Position numbers and translations under genes: made by a program. A stretch of 11,202 bases of DNA from Ruminococcus sp. UBA1828 (GTDB taxonomy: Bacteria > Bacillota > Clostridia > Oscillospirales > Ruminococcaceae), in contig DDJI01000021.1 in assembly GCA_002338885.1 (NCBI GenBank), forward strand, positions 203-11,404, written 5' to 3'. This document shows, in pieces, positions 1 to 6,655 of this stretch. The notes beneath the pieces were generated by a model. That model saw nothing but the letters and a program-made list of their open reading frames with translations, searched no databases and was not told the origin of the DNA. The first letter of the stretch is position 1, and each line of letters starts with the position of its first letter.

Positions 1-2
1 GC

Positions 3-43
3 CGCCTGACCGAAGAATTTTATCGGTCAGGCGTTTTCTTTTT
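3..43 (+). terminator. Intrinsic terminator of an upstream gene outside the window
   Basis: An 11-bp perfect stem, CGCCTGACCGA (3-13) with TCGGTCAGGCG (23-33), closes a 9-nt loop and is followed directly by a T-rich tract (34-43). The T tract is on the plus strand, so it ends a plus-strand transcript entering from the left edge. It insulates the following promoter. Confidence 0.9.
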
Positions 44-56
44 GTCTAAATAAAAA

Positions 57-73
57 TTAAGAATTATTCTTAA
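57..73. promoter_or_regulatory. Perfect 17-bp dyad, candidate PerR/Fur-type operator (upstream copy)
   Basis: TTAAGAATTATTCTTAA is a perfect 8-1-8 palindrome. Its core TAAGAAT-n-ATTCTTA follows the 7-1-7 layout of Fur-superfamily boxes and matches 5 of 7 positions per half of the PerR consensus TTATAATnATTATAA. It lies just upstream of the -35 element at 82. With the related dyad at 123-133 it brackets the promoter of a Fur-family gene, so autoregulation is the likeliest role. Binding is inferred. Confidence 0.6.
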
Positions 74-81
74 AAAATATC

Positions 82-110
82 TTGACAAGCAGGAGCCGGC
101 GTGGTATTTT
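82..110 (+). promoter_or_regulatory. Promoter of the perR-like gene
   Basis: A perfect -35 TTGACA (82-87), a 17-bp spacer and a -10-like TATTTT (105-110). Transcription would start near 117-119, about 40 nt before the ATG. A second dyad (123-133) lies just past the start point, where a bound repressor would block initiation. Confidence 0.65.
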
Positions 111-122
111 GTTTTTAGAACA

Positions 123-133
123 AGAATAATTCT
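123..133. promoter_or_regulatory. Second dyad, candidate PerR/Fur-type operator (downstream copy)
   Basis: AGAATAATTCT is a 5-1-5 palindrome sharing the AGAATnATTCT core with the dyad at 57-73. The right side extends to ATTCTAA, closer to the PerR half-site; the left extension is imperfect. The centres of the two dyads (65 and 128) are 63 bp apart, about six helical turns, which would put both bound dimers on the same DNA face. Confidence 0.5.
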
Positions 134-159
134 AATTTTAGAAAGCAGGCAGGAAGATC

Positions 160-561
160 ATGACAAGAAACGGCAAGCTCATACTCGACATAATCAATCA
201 TTCAAACGACCACCTCACGGCGGAGCAGATATTTCTTATTTTGAAGAAAACTGCGCCAAGGGTTGCACTTGCCACGGTTTATAACAATTTAAACGCCTTG
301 TGCGAGGACGACCTCATCAGAAAGGTTTCGATAGAAGGAAGTCCGGACAGGTACGACAAGATAGTGAAGCACGACCACCTTGTTTGCAAGAAGTGCGGTG
401 CGCTGTCCGACATCACATTTTCCGACCTCACGGCAAGCCTGTCAAACCAGCTTGGCGAGCCGATATTATCCTACGACTTAAAGGTCAGCTACATTTGCCC
501 CTCCTGCCGCGAGAAGGCAAAAAAGCTGTCGGAAACGCAGGGCAAAAAGAGCGGCAATTAA
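160..561 (+). CDS. perR: Fur-superfamily repressor, PerR-like
   Basis: A 133-residue metal-dependent repressor of the Fur superfamily. The winged-helix region includes RVALATVYNNLNAL (residues 34-47). Two CxxC pairs, C76/C79 and C113/C116, form the usual structural zinc site. The residues that bind regulatory metal in Bacillus PerR (H37, D85, H91, H93, D104) align with H18, D66, H71, H73 and D84. Asp at the last position, where Fur has Glu, favours a PerR-type peroxide sensor, though a Fur-like or other metal role is possible. The protein lacks about 19 N-terminal residues (the first helix) compared with Bacillus PerR. An in-frame TAG at 139 and an AGGAAG ribosome site at 151-156 show that the short start is real. 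It is probably autoregulated through the two dyads around its promoter and co-transcribed with the QueD-like gene 74 bp downstream. Confidence 0.85.
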   Translation: MTRNGKLILDIINHSNDHLTAEQIFLILKKTAPRVALATVYNNLNALCEDDLIRKVSIEGSPDRYDKIVKHDHLVCKKCGALSDITFSDLTASLSNQLGEPILSYDLKVSYICPSCREKAKKLSETQGKKSGN

Positions 562-635
562 ACATGACAGCACGGCTGTCGGGCATGTAAGTGCGTCCGC
601 GGCGGCTGAATATATCACTCAAGGAGGACGATTTT

Positions 636-1202
636 ATGAGAAGCATTGCAAAACTCGAACTACAGTATGCGCACAGATTTTACGGATTTAAAGGAGAGGC
701 ACAATACCTGCACGGCCACACCGGCGTTTTGACAATCGAAGTGGAGGACACGATAAACGAAGGCGTGAACATGGTGTTCCCCTGCAACGAAATACAAAAG
801 ACAGCATGGAACGTACTTAAAAACTTTGACCACGCGCTCGTTTTGCGTGAGGATGACCCGCTGCTCCCCGCAATACTCGATGTATATGAGAAGCAGGGAA
901 TCAAAAACGGTCACCCGAGCAACAAGATGAAGGGCGAGGCGTTTAAGACGGAGCTTGCGACGGCGTATCCCGATTGCAGACTTGTAGTTACAAAGGAAAC
1001 CATGACTGCTGAAGGCATGATAAAGATTGTTTACGACCTGCTCAAGGACAAGCTCAACATCGCCAAGCTCACCTTCACAAGCGGCGTAAACGCTGCATCG
1101 GCGGAGTTTGAAACGAAGAACAAAATCGACCGCTGCCCCCTGTGCGGCATTGCGCTGAATGAAAACGGCGTATGCCCCAAGTGCGGATACAAAAAGCCCT
1201 GA
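636..1202 (+). CDS. QueD/PTPS-family (COG0720) protein with C-terminal zinc ribbon, catalytic Cys absent
   Basis: A 188-residue T-fold protein of the 6-pyruvoyltetrahydropterin synthase / 6-carboxytetrahydropterin synthase family. The three zinc-binding histidines are present (H13, and H26/H28 in LHGHTG), as are the FDH motif (D65-H66) and TAE (124-126). The catalytic cysteine normally four residues before the HGH histidine is Ala22 (EAQYLHGH). The segment that usually reads GMVMDF is NMVFPC. Residues 167-183 add CPLC-x9-CPKC, a zinc ribbon not found in standard QueD. The ATG at 636 is chosen because AAGGAGG lies at 621-627; an upstream in-frame GTG at 591 lacks such a site. No other queuosine or folate genes are nearby, and the upstream neighbour is a PerR-like regulator. 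Normal QueD chemistry is therefore doubtful; a metal- or stress-linked paralogue is an alternative. Fold assignment is confident, function is not. Confidence 0.75.
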   Translation: MRSIAKLELQYAHRFYGFKGEAQYLHGHTGVLTIEVEDTINEGVNMVFPCNEIQKTAWNVLKNFDHALVLREDDPLLPAILDVYEKQGIKNGHPSNKMKGEAFKTELATAYPDCRLVVTKETMTAEGMIKIVYDLLKDKLNIAKLTFTSGVNAASAEFETKNKIDRCPLCGIALNENGVCPKCGYKKP

Positions 1203-1268
1203 GTGAAATAACTAAGTTTCAGGGGTGCCCGAAAAAGCAATCGTCACAAAAGAATATAAAGCAGCAAA

Positions 1269-1302
1269 GGAGCGGGATGCCACACATGCGGCATCCCGCT
1301 CC
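1269..1302. terminator. Convergent, probably bidirectional terminator
   Basis: A 13-bp perfect stem, GGAGCGGGATGCC (1269-1281) with GGCATCCCGCTCC (1290-1302), has an 8-nt loop. Read on the minus strand it is followed by TTTGCTGCTTTATATTC, which fits termination of the lipoprotein operon. On the plus strand the downstream tract is weak (GGCTTTAT). Outer complementary pieces, GCAGCA (1261-1266) with TGCTGC (1310-1315), extend the structure. It separates two converging genes. Confidence 0.8.
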
Positions 1303-1318
1303 GGCTTTATGCTGCCCG

Positions 1319-3196
1319 TCACTTAGCGGTTACCTGCCCGTTTGCCGTTCCGGCAGACACGGTATATGTTTCACCCGAAACAACCTCCGGACTGCTGTAT
1401 ATTACCAAACCGTATGACATCTGCGGCTCAAAGCTCAAAAGTACGTTTGCGTCCGAATCGGAGATTACAACAGGCGTTGCGGCGCTTTGATTTCCGACGC
1501 TTGCCGTGATGACTCCCTGATCGCCGCCACTGAACGTTTGAACCATTCCGCTCGATGCGCCCGTTCCGACAAATGTGCCGCCTGTTATGGTTGCGGTAGT
1601 GTCGTAATCCAACGTTGCGGTGTCGCCCTGAGTGGGTCCGACAACGGTAGTATATCCTCCCGAAATTTCAATTGTGCCGTTTGCATCCAAGCCGTCGCCG
1701 GATGCGTTGACATACAGTGTTCCGCCGGATATGACTATTGTTCCGCCGGAAGATGACATGCCGCCTCCCATGTTTCCTCTGCCGCCGAATCCGCTGCCGC
1801 CGAACATGCCGTCTCTGCCGCCGGTCATACCGCTTGAATCGACGCCGCCCGCAGCGTTTAGGCCGTCGTCCGACGCAACAAGCGATATATCTCCGCCGCT
1901 GATTTCAAGGTGCAGAGCCTCGAGTCCTTCATAGCTTTCGGTGATGTTTATGGTGCCTGACGAGATAGACAGAGTGTCATCCGCATGGAAAGCGTCATCG
2001 CCGCTGGCGATTTCAAATTCTCCTCCCGTCACCATAACGGATGAATTTGAATGAACGGCGTCGTCGGCGGAATCTATTACAAAACTTCCGCCATATATGC
2101 TGAGCTCGCCGCCCGCCTTTATGCCTTTCATGCTTGTGCTGTCCGAAGCGGAGCTGCTGCTTACGTTGCTGACCGGCTGCATTCCTTCTCCGGGTCCGCC
2201 GCCGCCAAAGTCTCCCCTGCCGCCGAACCTGCCGCCGCCCATCATGCCCCACGACTCGGAGGACTCGCGGGATGCGTTTACGCTTCCGCCGCCGGCAAGT
2301 ATGTCAAAGCTGCCGGACGCAATCTGCATGTATGAGCCGGCGCTTATGCCGTCTCCCTGTGCATCTATTTCAAAGGTTCCGCTTGAGATGTACACAAACC
2401 CCAGGCTCTCGTCGTCGCTGTTTTCGGCGTGTATTCCATCCTTTCCGGAATAAATCGAGAGCGATGTGTCGCCTGTGATGCGGACGCTGTCATTTGCGTC
2501 TATTCCGTGAGATGCGGAGTTTATGATGTAGGTTCCGCCCGTTATTACAAGGTCGTCCTTGCACACTATTCCGTGCCCCGCTTCAGATGTGACCGTGAGC
2601 GTTCCGGAGCCGTTAAAGGTCAGAACCTGCTTTGAGAACACCGCGCCGTCTATGTTGTTTTCATCTATTGCGGTGAACGTTCCGCCGTTTGAAAGGCAGT
2701 TATCCGTTCCGTCGGCCAAGGTGACAAACACCTTGTCCGCTTCGAGGATATAAAGCGGCGCGGATGTCTCGCTGTTGATGCTGACACCGTTTAAAACAAG
2801 CTGTATCTTTGCGGTGTCCTGAGCGTCAACAATTATCATGCCGTCGTCGAGTTCGCCGGACAAAATATATGTCGCTTCCTCTGAAATCTTCACGGTAGAA
2901 CCGGATATTACAACGCTGTCCGAGCTTGATGTGACGCTGTCGCCGTCAAGCGCAATCAGCACGCTGTCGCTTTCGTCATAGCTGTCCGAGCTGTCCCTGT
3001 CGGTAAACATGTCGGCATCCGTTTGAACGACGTACGCTTCATTTTCTTCCGTTTCCTGCGCCGTTTCCTGTTCCGATGACGAATCCTGTTCCGCACGGGT
3101 CGCATCTGCGGCGGTGTTCAGCCCGCTGTCGGCGCATCCCGATAGAGCCGCAAGAAAAACAAGTGCGCTCAAGGCTCCCGAAAGTATTCTTTTCAT
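1319..3196 (-). CDS. Beta-helix lipoprotein, carbohydrate-binding-domain (DUF4353/Cthe_2159-like) family
   Basis: A 625-residue secreted lipoprotein. Residues 1-21 are a lipoprotein signal with lipobox LSGC, so C21 should be lipidated. An acidic, Ser/Glu/Asp-rich linker (about 22-80) follows. From about 95 to 550 there are irregular repeats of the type SGGTxxIxAxGDGIxAxxxIxISGG, typical of right-handed beta-helix proteins. These resemble the Cthe_2159 family, whose founder binds polysaccharide. Two Gly/Met/Arg/Phe-rich insertions (317-338 and 459-480) interrupt the helix, and residues 565-625 form a Ser/Thr/Val-rich C-terminal tail. The start is ATG at 3196 because AGGAGG (3206-3211) precedes it; the longer GTG-started frame would translate that site. 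The ribosome site abuts the stop codon of the DUF4956 gene, so the two are co-translated in one operon. The ligand is unknown; a cell-surface glycan or matrix role is an inference. Confidence 0.82.
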   Translation of the reverse strand: MKRILSGALSALVFLAALSGCADSGLNTAADATRAEQDSSSEQETAQETEENEAYVVQTDADMFTDRDSSDSYDESDSVLIALDGDSVTSSSDSVVISGSTVKISEEATYILSGELDDGMIIVDAQDTAKIQLVLNGVSINSETSAPLYILEADKVFVTLADGTDNCLSNGGTFTAIDENNIDGAVFSKQVLTFNGSGTLTVTSEAGHGIVCKDDLVITGGTYIINSASHGIDANDSVRITGDTSLSIYSGKDGIHAENSDDESLGFVYISSGTFEIDAQGDGISAGSYMQIASGSFDILAGGGSVNASRESSESWGMMGGGRFGGRGDFGGGGPGEGMQPVSNVSSSSASDSTSMKGIKAGGELSIYGGSFVIDSADDAVHSNSSVMVTGGEFEIASGDDAFHADDTLSISSGTINITESYEGLEALHLEISGGDISLVASDDGLNAAGGVDSSGMTGGRDGMFGGSGFGGRGNMGGGMSSSGGTIVISGGTLYVNASGDGLDANGTIEISGGYTTVVGPTQGDTATLDYDTTATITGGTFVGTGASSGMVQTFSGGDQGVITASVGNQSAATPVVISDSDANVLLSFEPQMSYGLVIYSSPEVVSGETYTVSAGTANGQVTAK

Positions 3197-3210
3197 ATGA
3201 AAACGCCTCC

Positions 3211-3906
3211 TCACAGCTCAGTGGCAGTACTTTCCTGCGATGAAACGGAGATTTCAAGGTTGCCGTTTCGACACCTGAGCATATCTATCATTTCCTTTTC
3301 TTTTTTGGGGTCGCGAAGTGTCACGCGATATGTCAGGCGAAACATGCTTCCCATATTTGTAGTCTTGACATGAGACAGCTCATGTGAAACAGTATACGTC
3401 TCAAAAATATCGTCAAACACGCCTGTATAGTCCAAATCCTCCGGAATGGTGACGGTGATAATCTTATAGGATGCGGCGTTTCTCTTTGAACCCAGGTCGA
3501 TGCTGTTGTATAGCAAAAACACAGCGCACAGCACGACGGTGAAAAGCACGGCGTATCCTAAGTAGCCCATTCCCGCTATCAGTCCCGCTCCCATGGCGAG
3601 AAAGAGCGTGCATATTTCCTTTGCCGTTCCGGGAACGGAGCGAAAGCGCACAAGGCTGAAGGCTCCCGCGACCGCCACACCCGTTCCGACGTTGCCGTTC
3701 ACAAGCATAATTACAACGCAAACCACCGCGGGGAGCAAAGCCAGGGTGACGACAAAGCTTTTTGTGTATCTGGTGCGGTACATGTAGACAAACGCCATCA
3801 CAAGTCCAAGGACAAGCGCGCATCCCAAGCAGAGCAAAAAGTCCGTGACGCTTATTACGGACACCAGATCCGAATCAAACAGCCCTTTAAAAATGTTGTC
3901 AAGCAT
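3211..3906 (-). CDS. DUF4956 integral membrane protein
   Basis: A 231-residue membrane protein of the DUF4956 family. Hydrophobic segments lie at about 20-42, 51-69, 99-115 and 117-133. The family's hallmark is the conserved loop GAFSLVRFRSVPGTAKEI (81-98). A soluble C-terminal domain (about 147-223) has alternating beta/alpha character. ATG at 3906 is chosen for its AGGAGG site (3916-3921, 9-nt spacing); an upstream in-frame ATG at 3954 lies inside the VTC gene. The start overlaps the end of the VTC gene by 8 nt (ATGCTTGA), indicating translational coupling. DUF4956 proteins often occur beside VTC-domain polymerases, so a membrane partner or channel for the VTC product is plausible, but no biochemical function is established from the sequence. 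Confidence 0.85.
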   Translation of the reverse strand: MLDNIFKGLFDSDLVSVISVTDFLLCLGCALVLGLVMAFVYMYRTRYTKSFVVTLALLPAVVCVVIMLVNGNVGTGVAVAGAFSLVRFRSVPGTAKEICTLFLAMGAGLIAGMGYLGYAVLFTVVLCAVFLLYNSIDLGSKRNAASYKIITVTIPEDLDYTGVFDDIFETYTVSHELSHVKTTNMGSMFRLTYRVTLRDPKKEKEMIDMLRCRNGNLEISVSSQESTATEL

Positions 3907-4657
3907 ACTTTTTTGCCTCCTTTGGCTCGTCTGCGTTATTTGAAGTGCCTGCACCGCTTTTAAGGGCGGGATAGATAAATTTTTTATACGCCATGCCGTA
4001 CTTTGAAAAAGAGGTTTTATAAATATGCTCTTCAGAGAGCACGCTTGTCAGCCAAAGCGGCATGCCTGCGGCGCATTTTACCTCCATGAGGGTGAGTCCT
4101 TCGGCCAACACGTGATCGCCGTACACTCCCGACTCGAGGTTTATGTCATAGCGCCGGCAAAGTATATTTTCATCGAAGGTCATGCGAAACTCGGAGCAAT
4201 CTTTCAAGTAGTACGCCTGCCTGTCGTAGGACAAAAAGACCGCCGGCTTCAGGGTTTTATAGTACTCAAGAAAATAATCTATCTCCCTTGATATCTGGCT
4301 GTCCGAACGGCAGTGCCTGATGCCCGCCATCCACTCCGCAGCTTCCTTTTGCGGCATGGCAATTCTTCTTTTATAGACAACCTTTTGATATTTCTTTTTA
4401 AGCTCCACAAACACGGTGCCTTGCGGGTCTGCCGCGCCGTAGCTTCTGACCCTGAGCTTTTCTTTGTACACCGGATCGTCTATTGAATGGCGGACGAGCT
4501 GAAAATTATCTGTATCAAAATATATGTTTCGCACGGTTGTTTTTCCGTATTGATCCGCAACCATGTAAGGCGCCATGGCGCGCAAAATCTTTTGCTTTTG
4601 CTCCGCCGTCAGCAAATATTTTATCTCGTACCTTTTAAACACGGTTTGAAACGCCAT
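3899..4657 (-). CDS. VTC-domain protein, polyphosphate-polymerase-like
   Basis: A 252-residue protein that is almost entirely a VTC domain, the tunnel-shaped polyphosphate polymerase fold of yeast Vtc4. Family motifs appear in order: FKRYEIKYLL (7-16), NIYFDT (44-49), KEKLRVRSYG (65-74), a basic strand VFVELKKKYQKVVYKRR (82-98), LSYDRQAY (142-149), FRMTFDENI (157-165), LMEVKC (190-195) and FSKYGMAY (217-224). The K/R-rich strands and the E of MEVK are the expected tunnel residues for nucleotide and phosphate chain. It lacks transmembrane segments, so attachment to the membrane may come from the overlapping DUF4956 partner. The ATG at 4657 follows AGGAGG (4665-4670) with 7-nt spacing; that site lies inside a strong hairpin. 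Family assignment is firm. Polyphosphate synthesis is the family inference and has not been shown for this subgroup here. Confidence 0.85.
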   Translation of the reverse strand: MAFQTVFKRYEIKYLLTAEQKQKILRAMAPYMVADQYGKTTVRNIYFDTDNFQLVRHSIDDPVYKEKLRVRSYGAADPQGTVFVELKKKYQKVVYKRRIAMPQKEAAEWMAGIRHCRSDSQISREIDYFLEYYKTLKPAVFLSYDRQAYYLKDCSEFRMTFDENILCRRYDINLESGVYGDHVLAEGLTLMEVKCAAGMPLWLTSVLSEEHIYKTSFSKYGMAYKKFIYPALKSGAGTSNNADEPKEAKKYA

Positions 4658-4664
4658 AAAAATA

Positions 4665-4700
4665 CCTCCTGCACTTCTGATGATATCAGTGTACAGGAGG
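4665..4700 (-). promoter_or_regulatory. Hairpin masking the VTC gene ribosome site, terminator-like
   Basis: On the minus strand CCTCCTGTAC (4700-4691) pairs with GTGCAGGAGG (4674-4665) over 10 bp, with one U-G wobble. Inside it CTGAT pairs with ATCAG around a 3-nt loop. The 3' arm contains the AGGAGG ribosome site of the VTC gene, and the run TATTTTTA follows before its ATG. Transcript reading through from the kinase gene would hide the site or terminate here. A transcript starting inside the structure would not contain the 5' arm. The structure is seen; the regulatory consequence is inferred. Confidence 0.7.
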
Positions 4701-4711
4701 TAGATTGAAAT
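4683..4711 (-). promoter_or_regulatory. Possible activator-dependent promoter of the VTC operon
   Basis: TGATAT (4688-4683, minus strand) resembles a -10 element. The -35 position (about 4711-4706) matches the consensus poorly but overlaps the direct repeats at 4701-4720, as in promoters activated by OmpR-type regulators. A start near 4676 would leave a short leader that keeps AGGAGG but lacks the masking arm of the hairpin. Confidence 0.3.
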
Positions 4712-4720
4712 TAGATTGAA
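4701..4720 (-). promoter_or_regulatory. Direct repeats with 11-bp period, candidate response-regulator site
   Basis: The minus strand carries TTCAATCTA (4720-4712), AT, then TTCAATCTA again (4709-4701), two identical 9-mers with an 11-bp period. OmpR/PhoB-family regulators commonly bind tandem direct repeats spaced about 11 bp. The repeats lie between the kinase stop codon and the VTC gene, next to an OmpR-family regulator gene, which makes that regulator the first candidate. Confidence 0.5.
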
Positions 4721-4725
4721 AAAAT

Positions 4726-5958
4726 TTAATTTTTGTGCTTTTGCTTTGCAACCGGCAGCTTTACTATAAGCTCAACTTTTCCGGACTCGCATCTTAACTG
4801 GATTGTTCCCTTGTGAACGGTTACTATGGCTTTTGCTATTGCAAGCCCCAGGCCGTAGTTATTTTTATCGTCCGGCCTTGCGGTGTCAAGGCGGTAAAAC
4901 CGCTCAAACAAATACTTTCTTTGCTCTGCGGGTATCTCTTCCCCGCTGTTTACAACGCAAAGGCGGACGTGCTTTTTCTCCTTTTTAAGGCTGATGAAAA
5001 TCTCGTTTCCGTTTGAGCTGTGGCAGATTGCGTTGTCAATCAGTACGCATACAAGCTGTTTTAGCTGCACGCTGTTTCCGTAGACCAAAATGTCATCCGA
5101 AACGTCGTATTCAAGCTTTAACCCGCTTTCATATGCATACGTTTCAAACGGCAGCGCCTCGCCGTAAACCAGGCGTCTGAAATCGACAACACCCATCGGC
5201 GGTTTTGCGTTTTCAGCCCTTGCCAAATCAAGGAGCTGAGATATGAGTGCGGACATTCTCTCGTTTTCGTATCTGATATTTGACAGCCACTGATTTTCTC
5301 CCGTTTCGCCCGCCAAAAGCTCCAAGTTGGCGTTTATCACCGCAACGGGGGTTTTCAGCTCGTGCCCTGCGTCGGCGACGAATTGTTTTTGCCGCTTGTA
5401 GCTCTCTTCAAGCGGCGCGACAATCCAATTTGCCAAGAACATCGCCAGTAAAAACAGCGCAACAAGCGCAACGCCGCCGAAAATAAGTGTGTAGTTTAAG
5501 AGGGTTCCGGCGTTTTCAAGCATCACGGTGTTGTCCAAAAAGGCGACCAGGTTATATACACCCTTGTCCTCAACCAGATAAATTAAGTTTCTCGTCACGC
5601 CGCTGCTTTTACCGCTGTCTATAATTTCTGTGGCAATCTCTATCAGCGCGTCGTCGTCCAAAACAGACATATCCGCCGTATCAACCTTCATCACCTGTCC
5701 GCTCTTCGATACTGCCACAGAATAAAATGTTGACAGCTCAAGTCTCGGCGGGTGATACGGGCTGCCGTCCATCGGCTCTCTTGACGTGCCTTTGTCCATA
5801 AGAGAGTATTCCTGAACGTACTGTTCCAAAAGGCGCTGATTCTTTGAAGTCAGCTCGGCATAGCTCGCCAAATATATGACGAGAAAAGTTCCGACCAGCA
5901 AAAGTATCAATATCAAAAGTATCGAAAGTACAATCTTCCATCTCGATTTTTTAAACAT
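4726..5958 (-). CDS. Sensor histidine kinase of a two-component system
   Basis: A 410-residue membrane histidine kinase. TM1 is at about 9-31, an extracytoplasmic sensor region at 32-153 and TM2 at 154-180. A very short linker (WIVAPLEESYKRQ) replaces a full HAMP domain. The HisKA segment DAGHELKTP has phospho-acceptor His199. The ATPase domain has the N box LIDNAICHSSNGN with N309 and a G2-type GLGLAIAKAIV (369-379). The G1 box is degenerate, VVNSGEEIP (335-343), where the Asp of DxGxG is Asn. ATG at 5958 overlaps the regulator stop by 8 nt (ATGTTTAA), so the pair is translationally coupled. The signal is unknown; the Asp/Ser-rich sensor has no recognisable PAS or Cache motif. Its likely partner is the upstream regulator and its likely target the downstream VTC operon. 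Confidence 0.92.
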   Translation of the reverse strand: MFKKSRWKIVLSILLILILLLVGTFLVIYLASYAELTSKNQRLLEQYVQEYSLMDKGTSREPMDGSPYHPPRLELSTFYSVAVSKSGQVMKVDTADMSVLDDDALIEIATEIIDSGKSSGVTRNLIYLVEDKGVYNLVAFLDNTVMLENAGTLLNYTLIFGGVALVALFLLAMFLANWIVAPLEESYKRQKQFVADAGHELKTPVAVINANLELLAGETGENQWLSNIRYENERMSALISQLLDLARAENAKPPMGVVDFRRLVYGEALPFETYAYESGLKLEYDVSDDILVYGNSVQLKQLVCVLIDNAICHSSNGNEIFISLKKEKKHVRLCVVNSGEEIPAEQRKYLFERFYRLDTARPDDKNNYGLGLAIAKAIVTVHKGTIQLRCESGKVELIVKLPVAKQKHKN

Positions 5959-6628
5959 CTCCGAACCTCAGCTCATATCCTATGCCGCGCACGGCTTTTA
6001 TCTCCGTCTTTGAATTGATAAAGTGAAGTTTCTTTCTGGCAAATGACATGTACACCTCAACATTGTTATATTCGGCGCTGCAATCATAGCCCCATATCTT
6101 CACCGCAAGCTGTTCACGGGTCAAAATCTGCCCCTGATTTGCAATCAGGTATTCAAATATCCTAAGCTCCTTTTCACTGAGGCGGACGCTGTTGTCCGCA
6201 CAGCAAAGTGTTGATGCATCCCTGTTTAGGGATATGTCCCCGAAGGAAAGCGTGCCGTCGGGGCTGTTGACGTTTCTTCTGGCAAGGACGCGAAGGCGCG
6301 CAAGAAGCTCTTTTGTCATAAAGGGCTTTGTCAGGTAGTCATCCGCACCGCAGTCAAGACCCGTCACCTTATCCTCTAAGTCGCTTTTGGCGGTGAGCAT
6401 CAACACCGGAGTTTTTATGCCGTTTTTTCTCGCCTCGGCGACAATTTCAAACCCGTCTTTTACGGGGAGCATCACATCGAGCACAGCCAGATCATACACG
6501 CCCGATTCAAGCGCGCACAGCCCCTCTCCGCCGTCGGCAAAATGGTCTACATCATATTTTTCGCGGCGCAATATCTCGCAAAGAGCCTGCGCCATTCTCT
6601 TTTCATCTTCTACAAGCAAAAGTCTCAT
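5951..6628 (-). CDS. OmpR/PhoB-family response regulator
   Basis: A 225-residue two-component regulator. The receiver domain (1-about 115) has the acidic pair E7/D8, phospho-acceptor D51 in LAVLDVMLP, T79 and K101 (YLTKPF). A winged-helix domain of the Trans_reg_C type (about 128-223) ends in the typical AVRGIGYELRFG. The ATG at 6628 is preferred because GGAGGT sits 6 nt upstream; an in-frame ATG at 6652 would put that site inside the gene. It is transcribed just before its kinase with an 8-nt overlap. It begins 57 bp after the MFS gene with no terminator between, so it may be read from the MFS promoter as well as from its own. Confidence 0.93.
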   Translation of the reverse strand: MRLLLVEDEKRMAQALCEILRREKYDVDHFADGGEGLCALESGVYDLAVLDVMLPVKDGFEIVAEARKNGIKTPVLMLTAKSDLEDKVTGLDCGADDYLTKPFMTKELLARLRVLARRNVNSPDGTLSFGDISLNRDASTLCCADNSVRLSEKELRIFEYLIANQGQILTREQLAVKIWGYDCSAEYNNVEVYMSFARKKLHFINSKTEIKAVRGIGYELRFGDV

Positions 6629-6655
6629 ATCGACACCTCCGACTGAGTACATTTT

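Noticed and set aside
566..580. GACAGC-ACG-GCTGTC hairpin between the perR-like and QueD-like genes
   Set aside because: The stem is only 6 bp and no T tract follows, so it is not a terminator.
591..635. GTG-initiated N-terminal extension of the QueD-like protein
   Set aside because: The extension would translate the AAGGAGG ribosome site at 621-627, and the family N-terminus begins at the ATG at 636.
1632..2453. Open frames on the plus strand opposite the lipoprotein gene (1632-1934, 2097-2453)
   Set aside because: They are proline/serine-rich mirror images of the Gly-rich antisense coding sequence, without ribosome sites or recognisable domains.
6629..6652. Earlier ATG of the response regulator at 6652
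   Set aside because: It would place GGAGGT inside the gene and add residues not found before the typical MRLLLVEDE start.
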